Source of the DNA: Salinihabitans flavidus
GTDB taxonomy: Bacteria > Pseudomonadota > Alphaproteobacteria > Rhodobacterales > Rhodobacteraceae
Length of the DNA: 64,000 nucleotides
Direction of reading: 5' to 3'
NCBI RefSeq assembly: GCF_900110425.1
Contig: NZ_FODS01000014.1
Coordinates: forward strand, 40,769 to 104,768
The stretch's first letter is position 1; each line of letters opens with the position of its first letter. Made by a program: the position numbers and the translations under genes. Under the pieces are notes generated by a model. It had not been told where the DNA came from, did no database searches, and saw nothing but the letters and a program-made list of their open reading frames with translations. Positions 26,298 through 34,632 of the stretch are shown in pieces.

Positions 26298-29072
26298 ATG
26301 TCAGGATCCATCCGTTTTACCCTCGACGGCGAGACAGCCACGGCCCAGCCCGGAGAGACGATCTGGGAGGTGGCCCATGGCCGGGGGCTGATCATCCCGC
26401 ATCTGTGCCACAAGCCCGCGCCCGGGTATCGCCCCGATGGCAACTGCCGCGCCTGCATGGTGGAGATCGAGGGCGAGCGGACGCTGGCGGCCTCCTGCAT
26501 CCGCGAGCCGGCAGAGGGCATGGTGGTCTCCACCGACACGGCCCGCGCGCAGGGCGCGCGCCGTATGGTGATGGAGATGCTGGCTGCTGATCAGCCGCCG
26601 CAGGATGTCGCGCATGACGCCTCGGCGCATTTCTGGGACATGGCCGAAATGCAGGGCGTCAGCGAAAGCCGCTTTCCCAAGCTGGAAGAGGGGCATGTGC
26701 CGCTTCTGGATGACAGCCATGTGGCGATGCGGGTGAATCTGGATGCCTGCATCCAGTGCGGCCTGTGCGTGCGGGCCTGCCGCGAGGTGCAGGTCAACGA
26801 CGTGATCGGCATGGCGGGCCGGGGGCACAATGCCTATCCGGTGTTCGACATCGACGATCCGATGGGCGACTCGACCTGCGTGGCCTGCGGCGAATGCGTG
26901 CAGGCGTGTCCGACCGGGGCGCTGATGCCCGCCACGGTGATGGATGACGCGCAGCTGGGCGACAGCGCCGATTTCGACAGTGAGACGGAAAGCGTCTGTC
27001 CGTTCTGCGGCGTAGGCTGCAAGGTCAGCCTCAAGGTCAAGGACGGAAAGATCAGATATGTCGAGGGGATCAACGGCCCTGCCAACGAGGGGCGGCTCTG
27101 CGTCAAGGGGCGGTTCGGATTCGACTATATCCACCATCCGCATCGCTTGACCAAACCGCTCATCCGCCGCGAGGATGCGCCGGAGAAGGGTCTCAACGTC
27201 GATCCCGATGAGTTGTCGGGCCATTTCCGCGAGGCGACATGGGATGAGGCCATGACGCTCGCGGCCAAGGGGTTGATGGCGCTGCGCGCGGACGATCCGC
27301 GCCGGGTGGCGGGGTTCGGATCGGCCAAATGCACCAACGAGGAAGCCTATCTGTTCCAGAAGCTGATCCGGCAGGGCTTTGGCCACAACAATGTCGACCA
27401 CTGTACCCGGCTTTGTCATGCATCGTCGGTGTCGGCGCTGATGGAGAATGTCGGCTCCGGTGCGGTGACGGCCACGTTCAACGAGATCGAGAACGCCGAT
27501 GTGGCGATCGTGATCGGGGCCAACCCGATCGAGAATCACCCGGTCGCGGCCACCTACTTCAAGCAGTTCACCAAGCGCGGCGGCAAGCTCATCGTGATGG
27601 ACCCGCGCGGCGTGGGGATGCGGCGCTATGCCGAGGAGATGCTTCAGTTCCGGCCGGGCACCGATGTCTCCATGCTCAACGCGATCATGCACGTGATCGT
27701 GGAGGAAGAGCTCTACGACAGCCAGTATATCCACCGCTGGACCGAGAACTGGGACGCCGAGAAAGAGCATCTGCGCGACTTCACGCCCGAGAAGATGGCC
27801 CCGCTCTGCGGTATCGAGGCCGAGCAGATCCGCCGCGTGGCGCGGATGTTCGCGGGGGCGAAGGCGGGGATGATCTTCTGGGGCATGGGGGTGTCGCAGC
27901 ATATCCACGGCACCGACAATTCGCGCTGTCTCATCTCTCTGGCGCTGATGACGGGCAACGTCGGCAAGTTGGGCGCGGGGCTGCATCCGCTTCGGGGACA
28001 GAACAACGTTCAGGGCGCGTCCGACGCCGGGCTGGTGCCGATGTTCCTGCCCGATTACCAGCCGGTGGCGGATGACGCGGTGCGCCGGGTCTTCACCGAG
28101 ATCTGGAACAGCGAGGATTTCAGCGGCGAGAAGGGGTTGACCGTCACGGAGATCATGGACGCGGTGCATGACGGGATGATCCGGGGGATGTATATCCTTG
28201 GCGAGAACCCGGCCATGTCCGACCCGGACGTGGAACACGCGCGTGATGCGCTGGCCAAGCTCGATCTGCTGATCGTGCAGGATATATTCCTGACCGAGAC
28301 CGCGAATTACGCCGATATCATCCTGCCGGCCTCTGCGCTTTATGAAAAGAACGGCACGGTGAGCAACACCAACCGGCAGGTGCAGCGGGTGCGCCCCGCC
28401 GTTCCCCCGCCCGGACAGGCGCGGGAGGATTGGCAGATCACCGTGGATCTGGCACGGCGCATCGGGCTGAACTGGGAGTATGGCGACGTGAGCGAGGTCT
28501 TTGCCGAGATGAAGAAGACGATGGCATCGCTCGACAACATCACATGGGAGCGGCTGGAGCGTGAATCCGTCACCTATCCGTCGCTGAGCCCGGACGATCC
28601 GGGGCAGGCCGTGGTCTTTGGCGACGGGTTCCCGCGCGAAGGGGGCAAGGCAAGATTCACCCCCGCCTCCATCATTCCGCCCGATGAGACACCGGATGCG
28701 GACTATCCGATGATCCTGACAACCGGGCGGCAGCTTGAGCATTGGCACACCGGGTCGATGACGCGGCGGTCAAAGGTGCTCGATGCGGTGGAGCCGGAGG
28801 CGAGTTGCTCGCTTCATCCCAAGACGCTTCGGCGGTTGGGGGTGGCGCCGGGAGAGCCGGTCGCGCTGACCACGCGGCGGGGGTCGATCCGTATCATGGC
28901 GCGCGCGGATCGCGCCATTGCCGAGGACATGGTGTTCGTGCCCTTCGCCTATGTGGAGGCGGCGGCCAATGTGCTCACAAACCCGGCGCTCGACCCTTAC
29001 GGGAAGATCCCCGAGTTCAAGTTCGCCGCGGTGCGGGTGGAAAAGGTTGAAGACACGGTGGCCGCGGAGTAA
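26298..29072 (+). CDS. Formate dehydrogenase alpha subunit (FdsA/FdhF-like, Mo-bis-MGD)
   Basis: The 924-residue protein oxidises formate. It has an N-terminal 2Fe-2S domain (C37, C50, C53, C67), two 4Fe-4S ferredoxin clusters (ACIQCGLCVRAC and CVACGECVQAC), another 4Fe-4S site (CPFCGVGC .. LCVKG) and the molybdopterin domains. The likely Mo ligand is Cys373 in RLCHASSV, so this is the Cys and not the Sec type. The layout matches NAD-linked FdsA, yet no fdsB, fdsG, fdsC or fdsD lies nearby. ATG 26298 has a GGAGG site; the track start at 26163 is much earlier and unsupported. Confidence 0.9.
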   Translation: MSGSIRFTLDGETATAQPGETIWEVAHGRGLIIPHLCHKPAPGYRPDGNCRACMVEIEGERTLAASCIREPAEGMVVSTDTARAQGARRMVMEMLAADQPPQDVAHDASAHFWDMAEMQGVSESRFPKLEEGHVPLLDDSHVAMRVNLDACIQCGLCVRACREVQVNDVIGMAGRGHNAYPVFDIDDPMGDSTCVACGECVQACPTGALMPATVMDDAQLGDSADFDSETESVCPFCGVGCKVSLKVKDGKIRYVEGINGPANEGRLCVKGRFGFDYIHHPHRLTKPLIRREDAPEKGLNVDPDELSGHFREATWDEAMTLAAKGLMALRADDPRRVAGFGSAKCTNEEAYLFQKLIRQGFGHNNVDHCTRLCHASSVSALMENVGSGAVTATFNEIENADVAIVIGANPIENHPVAATYFKQFTKRGGKLIVMDPRGVGMRRYAEEMLQFRPGTDVSMLNAIMHVIVEEELYDSQYIHRWTENWDAEKEHLRDFTPEKMAPLCGIEAEQIRRVARMFAGAKAGMIFWGMGVSQHIHGTDNSRCLISLALMTGNVGKLGAGLHPLRGQNNVQGASDAGLVPMFLPDYQPVADDAVRRVFTEIWNSEDFSGEKGLTVTEIMDAVHDGMIRGMYILGENPAMSDPDVEHARDALAKLDLLIVQDIFLTETANYADIILPASALYEKNGTVSNTNRQVQRVRPAVPPPGQAREDWQITVDLARRIGLNWEYGDVSEVFAEMKKTMASLDNITWERLERESVTYPSLSPDDPGQAVVFGDGFPREGGKARFTPASIIPPDETPDADYPMILTTGRQLEHWHTGSMTRRSKVLDAVEPEASCSLHPKTLRRLGVAPGEPVALTTRRGSIRIMARADRAIAEDMVFVPFAYVEAAANVLTNPALDPYGKIPEFKFAAVRVEKVEDTVAAE

Positions 29073-29135
29073 CCGTTTCTCCCGAAGAAAACGGACCGGG
29101 ATGTTTCAGTTCCGGACAAGGGAGGAGACCGGCCA

Positions 29136-30338
29136 ATGAACACCAACCCCGACCGCTTTCTTGCGGATCTGCATCGCCTGCGGGAGTTCGGCGCCGCCGG
29201 TGTCGGCAAGGGGGTGGCGCGTCCGGCCTATACCGCTCCCGACATTGCGGCGCGCGAATGGCTCATGGCGCAGCTGCGCCAGATCGGGCTCGAGGTCGTT
29301 GTCGATCCGGTGGGGTCGGTCTGGGGACTGGCGGAGGGGCCGTCGCTTCTTCTGGGATCGCATACCGACAGCCAGCCCGAGGGCGGATGGCTTGACGGGG
29401 CGCTTGGCGTGATCGCGGCGCTGGAGATCGCGCGGGCCGCGCAGGAGGCCGGGGGGCCGGCGGTGTCGGTCGTGTCGTTCCAGGACGAGGAAGGGCGGTT
29501 CGGCGTGACCACGGGCAGCACGGTCTGGTCCGGTGCGCTGCCGCTTGAGAAGGCCGACACGCTGACCGACCGCGATGGCGTGACTTTTGCGCAGGCGCGT
29601 GCGCGGATGGCGCATCTGGCGGGCGATTTCGTCGATCCCGCGCGGTTCACCGGCTATATCGAGATGCATATCGAGCAGGGCCCGTGGCTTGAAAAGGCGG
29701 GCGAGGCGATCGGGGTCGTGACCGATATCGTCGGCATCCGCGATATGAGGATCACCTTCGAGGGCGCGCAGAACCATGCCGGCACCACACCGATGCACCT
29801 GCGCAAGGACGCGTTCCAGGGGCTGGCCGATTTCACCGCGCGGATCAACGCGGCCTTTCGCAATGTTGTCACGCCCGCGACCGTCTGGACCACCGGGCAT
29901 GTCGCGGTGCATCCCAATGCCAGTTCCATCGTGCCGGGGAAGGTGACATTCTCGATGCAGTGGCGCGACGGCGATGCGGAACGCCTGCGCCGCATGGAGG
30001 CAATCATCCGTGAGACCGCAGAGGCCGTGGCCGAGGAGCGGGGGCTGACCCTGTCCACCGGCCCGATGCTGGGGCTGGAGCCGGTTGCGATGGACGCAGG
30101 GCTGCGCGCCGCGCTCCGCGACGCGGCGGAAGAGGCGGCGCCGGGGCGCTGGCGGGAGATGCCGTCGGGCGCGCTTCACGATGCGACCAACGTGGCGGCG
30201 CATCTGCCGGTGGCGATGGTCTTTGTCCCCTCCATAGGCGGGATAAGCCATGATTTTGCGGAAGACACCGACGAGGCGGATCTTGTGGTCGGGCTGAAGG
30301 TTCTGGCAGGGGCGGCGGCGCGGGTTGGCGCAGCGTAA
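29136..30338 (+). CDS. M20-family Zn amidohydrolase (N-carbamoyl-amino acid hydrolase / allantoate amidohydrolase-like)
   Basis: The 400-residue protein would cleave N-carbamoyl amide bonds using a di-zinc centre. Motifs: [19 protein letters not shown] (metal His and Asp), FQDEEGRFG (metal Glu), [10 protein letters not shown] (metal His and catalytic Glu region) and [14 protein letters not shown] near the end. The substrate, whether carbamoyl amino acid, ureidoglycolate or allantoate, is not determined by sequence. It follows the formate dehydrogenase gene by 63 bp and may be co-transcribed, though no functional link is evident. Confidence 0.88.
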   Translation: MNTNPDRFLADLHRLREFGAAGVGKGVARPAYTAPDIAAREWLMAQLRQIGLEVVVDPVGSVWGLAEGPSLLLGSHTDSQPEGGWLDGALGVIAALEIARAAQEAGGPAVSVVSFQDEEGRFGVTTGSTVWSGALPLEKADTLTDRDGVTFAQARARMAHLAGDFVDPARFTGYIEMHIEQGPWLEKAGEAIGVVTDIVGIRDMRITFEGAQNHAGTTPMHLRKDAFQGLADFTARINAAFRNVVTPATVWTTGHVAVHPNASSIVPGKVTFSMQWRDGDAERLRRMEAIIRETAEAVAEERGLTLSTGPMLGLEPVAMDAGLRAALRDAAEEAAPGRWREMPSGALHDATNVAAHLPVAMVFVPSIGGISHDFAEDTDEADLVVGLKVLAGAAARVGAA

Positions 30339-30346
30339 GCCGGCGG

Positions 30347-30820
30347 TTATTGTGGCGCGTGGCGGGTGCAGCGGGTGCTGGTCCCGCCTTCGGTCAGCAC
30401 GAGCGTGTCCGGTGTCATCTCGGTGATCTTCGGGCGCGGACGCTCGCGCAGGAAGACGCGGCCGATGCGGCGCGCGGTGTCGTTTCCGGCCTCGGTTCCG
30501 ATCACCTCCTGCCCCGCGCGGCGCAGCGAGGTGACGGTGACATTGCGCCGGGTCAGGCGTAGCTCGCGCCCGTTGCGAAACCAGTCCCCGGCATGGGTGA
30601 AGGCGATGGCGAAGGGGCGGTCCTCGGTCGTCTGGACGGTTTCCACCGTCCCGGTGAAGCGCCCGCTTGCGGTAAACTCCATCCGCTCGGTCACGCGGTC
30701 CTCGGCGCTTTCATGACGGCAGTCCCATGTGCCCACGAGCGGATCGCCATCGTCCGCGCCCGCCCCCGCCGCGAGCAGGGCGCAAGCAAGGCAGAGGGCG
30801 GTGGCCGGGCGAAGGATCAT
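30347..30820 (-). CDS. Secreted hypothetical protein
   Basis: A 157-residue protein with a signal peptide (about residues 1-22). The mature part begins GDPLVGTWDCRHE and has alternating strands with conserved-looking aromatic and Cys positions (C near residue 35 and 152, a possible disulfide). The GTWDC opening resembles small lipocalin-like or META-like beta proteins, but I do not recognise a family. Its ATG overlaps the pepF stop in an ATGA, so it is translationally coupled to pepF. Confidence 0.65.
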   Translation of the reverse strand: MILRPATALCLACALLAAGAGADDGDPLVGTWDCRHESAEDRVTERMEFTASGRFTGTVETVQTTEDRPFAIAFTHAGDWFRNGRELRLTRRNVTVTSLRRAGQEVIGTEAGNDTARRIGRVFLRERPRPKITEMTPDTLVLTEGGTSTRCTRHAPQ

Positions 30821-32634
30821 TCCTCCATCGCCTCCAGCTCATCGATGAAGCCTTCGATCATGCTCAGCCCCTTGTCCCAGAACGCCGGGTCCGATGCGTC
30901 GAGACCGAAGGGGGCCAGCAGCTCCTTGTGATGCTTGGAGCCGCCCGCCTTCAGCATGTCGAAATACTTGTCTTCGAAGCCTTCGGGGCTTTCGCGGTAG
31001 GCGGCGTAAAGGGCGTTTACCAGCCCGTCGCCGAAGGCATAGGCATAGACGTAGAAGGGTGAGTGGACGAAATGCGGGATATAGGCCCAGAACGCCTCAT
31101 ACCCGTCCATGAAATCGAACGCGGGGCCGAGGGATTCGGCCTGAACGCTCATCCACAGGGCGTTGATGTCATCGGGGGTGAGTTCACCGCCGCGCCGGGC
31201 CTCGTGCAGCTTGCATTCGAAGTCGTAGAAGGCGATCTGGCGGACGACGGTGTTGATCATGTCCTCGACCTTGCCGGCGAGAAGCACCTTGCGTTGCTCG
31301 CGGGTGTCGGCGGCGTCGAGCATCTTGCGGAAGGTGAGCATTTCTCCGAACACGCTTGCGGTCTCGGCAAGGGTGAGGGGGGTGGAGGAGAGCATTTCCC
31401 CCTGTCCGGCGGCCAGCACCTGATGCACGCCGTGGCCAAGCTCATGCGCGAGGGTCATCACGTCGCGCGGCTTGCCCAGATAGTTGAGCATCACATAGGG
31501 ATGCACCTCGGTCACGGTGGGATGGGCGAAGGCGCCGGGCGCCTTGCCGGGTTTCACGCCCGCGTCGATCCAGCCCCTGTCAAAGAACGGCTCTGCAATC
31601 TCGGCCATGCGCGGGTCGAACCCGGCATAGGCGGACATCACCATCTCGCGCGCCTCGTCCCAGCCGATGGTGCGCGGATCGTCCATCGGCAGCGGCGCGT
31701 TGCGGTCCCAGACCTGCATCCGGTCCAGCCCGAGCCACTGGCGCTTCAGCTCGTAATAGCGGTGCGACAGGCGCGGGTAGGCGGAGACCACGGCGTTGCG
31801 CAGCGCCTCGACCACTTCGGGTTCGACATCGTTGGCGAGGTGGCGGGAGGTCTGGGCGCTCGGCATCTTGCGCCAGCGGTCCACGACCTCCTTCTCCTTG
31901 GTCTGGGTGTTGTGGACACGGGCGAAGGTGCGGATGTTGTCGGCAAAGACGCGCGCCAGTTCGCGCGCGGCGGCCTCGCGCTTGTCACGGTCGTGGTCGG
32001 TCAGCAGGTTGAGCGTGGATTCGATATTGAGATCCTCGCCGTCGATTTGGAATGTCAGCCCGGCGATGGTTTCATCGAAAAGCCGTTCCCACGCGTCGCC
32101 CACGACACCCAGATCGTGCAGGAATTTTTCCAGCTCGTCAGAGAGTTGATAGGGCTTCATCGCGCGAATGCGGTCAAAGACGGGCTTGTAGCGGGCCAGA
32201 TCGGGGTTCGCCTCGAAGAGCGCGGCCATCCGGTCATCGGCGATGCGGTTGAGTTCGAGCGTGAAGAACACAAGCGGCGTGGTGTAGTCGGTCAGTTTTT
32301 CCTGACAGTTGGACAGGAACTGCGTGCGCTCGGCGTCCGTGGTGAACTGGTAATACCGCAGCCCGGCGAAGGACATCACCCGTCCCGCCACGGTGGAGAT
32401 GCGTTCGTTGCGCTGCACGCAGGTCAGCAGCGCGTCGGCGTCGAGATCGGCAAGCCTGCCCTCGTAGTCCGCGGCGAAGGCGGCGCATTCCTTTTGCAGC
32501 CAGTCCAGATCGCGTTGCAGCTCCGGCGCGTCGGGCGAGGTGTAGAGATCGGTGAGATCCCATTCGGGCAGATTGCCCAGTCCTTCGCTGCCGTGGCTTG
32601 CGTTGGCGTCGCGGACGGGAAAGGGAAGCTGCAT
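30817..32634 (-). CDS. pepF: Oligoendopeptidase F, M3 family
   Basis: The 605-residue cytosolic zinc peptidase degrades short peptides. The zinc motif is HELGHGVHQV, followed by the third ligand region ETASVFGEML. Family blocks such as FHSPFYVYAYAFGDGLV-like sequence are present. Length is normal. ATG 32634 has a GAGG site; an in-frame extension to 32778 falls in an unlikely reading. The small secreted protein downstream is coupled to it; the hydrolase upstream converges in the same direction but ends 83 bp before. Confidence 0.93.
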   Translation of the reverse strand: MQLPFPVRDANASHGSEGLGNLPEWDLTDLYTSPDAPELQRDLDWLQKECAAFAADYEGRLADLDADALLTCVQRNERISTVAGRVMSFAGLRYYQFTTDAERTQFLSNCQEKLTDYTTPLVFFTLELNRIADDRMAALFEANPDLARYKPVFDRIRAMKPYQLSDELEKFLHDLGVVGDAWERLFDETIAGLTFQIDGEDLNIESTLNLLTDHDRDKREAAARELARVFADNIRTFARVHNTQTKEKEVVDRWRKMPSAQTSRHLANDVEPEVVEALRNAVVSAYPRLSHRYYELKRQWLGLDRMQVWDRNAPLPMDDPRTIGWDEAREMVMSAYAGFDPRMAEIAEPFFDRGWIDAGVKPGKAPGAFAHPTVTEVHPYVMLNYLGKPRDVMTLAHELGHGVHQVLAAGQGEMLSSTPLTLAETASVFGEMLTFRKMLDAADTREQRKVLLAGKVEDMINTVVRQIAFYDFECKLHEARRGGELTPDDINALWMSVQAESLGPAFDFMDGYEAFWAYIPHFVHSPFYVYAYAFGDGLVNALYAAYRESPEGFEDKYFDMLKAGGSKHHKELLAPFGLDASDPAFWDKGLSMIEGFIDELEAMEE

Positions 32635-32716
32635 CGGAAAAACCTCATGTTCGTTTGCGTGTCTGCGCAGGAGATAGGCAGAGCAGGCCCCAAGGTGCAA
32701 GGGGCGCGGGCGTGCT

Positions 32717-33679
32717 TCAGGCGGTTTGACGCGACCTGATGCTGCTGCGGTTGGCGTCGAAAAGGGCCACAGCGGCATCGAAGATGCGCACGCGTGTCGC
32801 GGGCGGCTCCATCATCACCTCGTGCTGGGCGCCGTCGATCAGGGTCAGCTCCCCGCCGTGCCAGCGGCCCATCCGGTCGCGGATCGCCTCTCTGTCCACG
32901 ATCTGTTCGTCGCCGCCCAGGAACGTCAGGCAGGGCAGATCGGGCGAGGCCATGCGCCGGAGCGCACGAGTTTCGCGAAGCGCCTCATGCACCCAGTGAA
33001 GGCTCGGCCCGCCGACGGCAAGGTCCGGATAGTCGCCCACCTGCGCGCGCATGTAGTGATACATGTCGGCATCGGTGGTCAGGTTGTTGCCCTCGAACGC
33101 CTGATCGAGGACATAGGTGACCGGCTTCGTGCCGGGGGCGAGGACATGGCCGACGCCGACCTTGCGCCCGGCCCAGCTCATCGCCCATGCGGCGGGGCGC
33201 ATCACTGACGACAGAAGAATACCCCACATCGGGCCGGTGAACACGGCGCTGTTGACGGGCAGCCCCGCCATCACCGCGCGCAGGCCGATGGCGCCGCCCA
33301 TGCTGTGCGCGATCAGGTGAAAGGGCTCGGGAAGGTCAAGCGCGCGGGCATGGGCAATCGCGCCGGCAACATCATGCTGATAGTCGGCAAAGCGTTGCAC
33401 ATGGCCGGTGCTGCGATCGGTCAGAAGCCGACCGGCCAGCCCCTGACCGCGCCAGTCGATGCCGATCATCGCGTAGCCGCGGGAGCGAAGGTCTTCGGCG
33501 GCCAAAGCATATTTCTCGACATACTCGGTGCGCCCGGGAAAGAGCAGCACCGTGCCGCGCGCGCCTTCAAGCGGCCAGTGCGCAATGCGCAGACGCACCC
33601 CGTCGGAGGCCGTCACCCAATGGGCGGCGCCATCGGCGGGGCCGCGTGCGACATCGTGGTAGAAGGGCGCGCACTCCAT
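32717..33679 (-). CDS. Alpha/beta hydrolase (lysophospholipase-like)
   Basis: The 320-residue hydrolase has the nucleophile elbow AHSMGG (about residue 126-131), an oxyanion-region FPGRTEYVEKY, DWRGQGLAGR, and a late acid/His pair (LGGDEQIVD .. DGAQHEVMM). This is the PldB/monoglyceride lipase type and likely acts on lysophospholipids or monoacylglycerols. It lies 4 bp from the SCP2 gene, in one transcription unit, so both may handle lipids. Confidence 0.85.
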   Translation of the reverse strand: MECAPFYHDVARGPADGAAHWVTASDGVRLRIAHWPLEGARGTVLLFPGRTEYVEKYALAAEDLRSRGYAMIGIDWRGQGLAGRLLTDRSTGHVQRFADYQHDVAGAIAHARALDLPEPFHLIAHSMGGAIGLRAVMAGLPVNSAVFTGPMWGILLSSVMRPAAWAMSWAGRKVGVGHVLAPGTKPVTYVLDQAFEGNNLTTDADMYHYMRAQVGDYPDLAVGGPSLHWVHEALRETRALRRMASPDLPCLTFLGGDEQIVDREAIRDRMGRWHGGELTLIDGAQHEVMMEPPATRVRIFDAAVALFDANRSSIRSRQTA

Positions 33680-33683
33680 CCGG

Positions 33684-33974
33684 TCAGCCCAGGAGCGCGC
33701 CCAGCTTCATCGCCTGTCCCATGTCGCCGTCGACCGAAAGCTTGCCGGTCATGAAGGCTGCTGTGGGGTTGGTCTCTCCTTCGAGGATGGATTGAAAGGT
33801 CTCTGTATCGGCGGTCAGGGTCACGTCGGTGTCGTCGTCGCTCGCGCGCACGCCGTCGGCGTCGATCACGATGGAACCCTCACCTTCGATCACGAATTTG
33901 GCGGAGCCGTCGAAGCTCTCATCGCCCAGCTTTTTGCTCAGCGCGTCCACGGCTGCGGTCACAACATCACTCAT
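33684..33974 (-). CDS. SCP2 sterol-binding domain protein
   Basis: A 96-residue stand-alone SCP-2 domain, a hydrophobic pocket for acyl chains or CoA esters. The characteristic sequence runs GSAKFVIEGEGSIVIDADGV, then a TLTADTETFQSILEGETNPTAAFMTGKL part (quoted in part) and KLSVDGDMGQAMKLGALL at the end. ATG 33974 has an AAGAGGA site. It leads the unit with the lipase-like hydrolase and is divergent from the TPR gene. Confidence 0.88.
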   Translation of the reverse strand: MSDVVTAAVDALSKKLGDESFDGSAKFVIEGEGSIVIDADGVRASDDDTDVTLTADTETFQSILEGETNPTAAFMTGKLSVDGDMGQAMKLGALLG

Positions 33975-34047
33975 CAGTGAATATCCTCTTCGAATTGATG
34001 GTGCCGAGTTGGTAAAGCGGTCGGCACAGGTTACATTCGATTCTGTT

Positions 34048-34608
34048 ATGGGCGTCATGAAATCCTATCTCAAACCTATCGTCGCGGCAGCTTTCGCCGC
34101 AATCGCTTTTTTGGGCGCTGCGGGGGCGCAAGAGGCGTCCGGGGACGATCTTCTGGCGCAGTTGCGCGAAGCCGGACCAGAGGAGGCGGTGCGGCTGGAG
34201 CGGGAGATTCGCCATGCATGGTCCAAGTCGGGGTCTGCCGCGGCTGACTTGCTTCTCAAACGCGGACGCGACGCGATGGAGCGGCAGGAGGTGCATGCCG
34301 CAATCGAACATTTCACCGCGCTGACCGACCATGCGCCGGACTTTGCCCAAGGCTGGGTGGAGCGCGCCCGCGCCTATGCCCATGCAGAGTTGTTCGGCCC
34401 CGCAATCGGGGATCTTGAGCAGGCGCTGGCGCTGGAGCCGGCGCATTTTCAGGCGATCATGGGACTGGCTTCCATCATGGAGGCGCTTGATGAGCGCGAG
34501 GCTGCGCATCAGGCGTTGCAAGAGGTCGAGGCTATACATCCCCATCATCCCGACCTAGACGAGGCGATGAAACGACTCGCGCCCGGTCTCTCGGGGCGGT
34601 CGCTCTGA
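34048..34608 (+). CDS. Exported TPR-repeat protein
   Basis: A 186-residue protein with a signal peptide (MGVMKSYLKPIVAAAFAAIAF..GAAGA) and about three tetratricopeptide repeats (residues 60-170), including AIEHFTALTDHAPDFAQGW and AIGDLEQALALEPAHFQA. TPRs bind partner proteins; the partner is unknown. ATG 34048 or 34057 could be the start, neither having a strong ribosome site. It lies 24 bp before the SUV3-like helicase gene and in the same direction. Confidence 0.82.
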   Translation: MGVMKSYLKPIVAAAFAAIAFLGAAGAQEASGDDLLAQLREAGPEEAVRLEREIRHAWSKSGSAAADLLLKRGRDAMERQEVHAAIEHFTALTDHAPDFAQGWVERARAYAHAELFGPAIGDLEQALALEPAHFQAIMGLASIMEALDEREAAHQALQEVEAIHPHHPDLDEAMKRLAPGLSGRSL

Positions 34609-34632
34609 CATCATCAGACCAGAGGCGAGGCC

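Noticed and set aside
26301..28748. 815-residue open frame antisense to the formate dehydrogenase gene
   Set aside because: Composition is Arg/His/Asp-rich and follows the codon pattern of the opposite strand.
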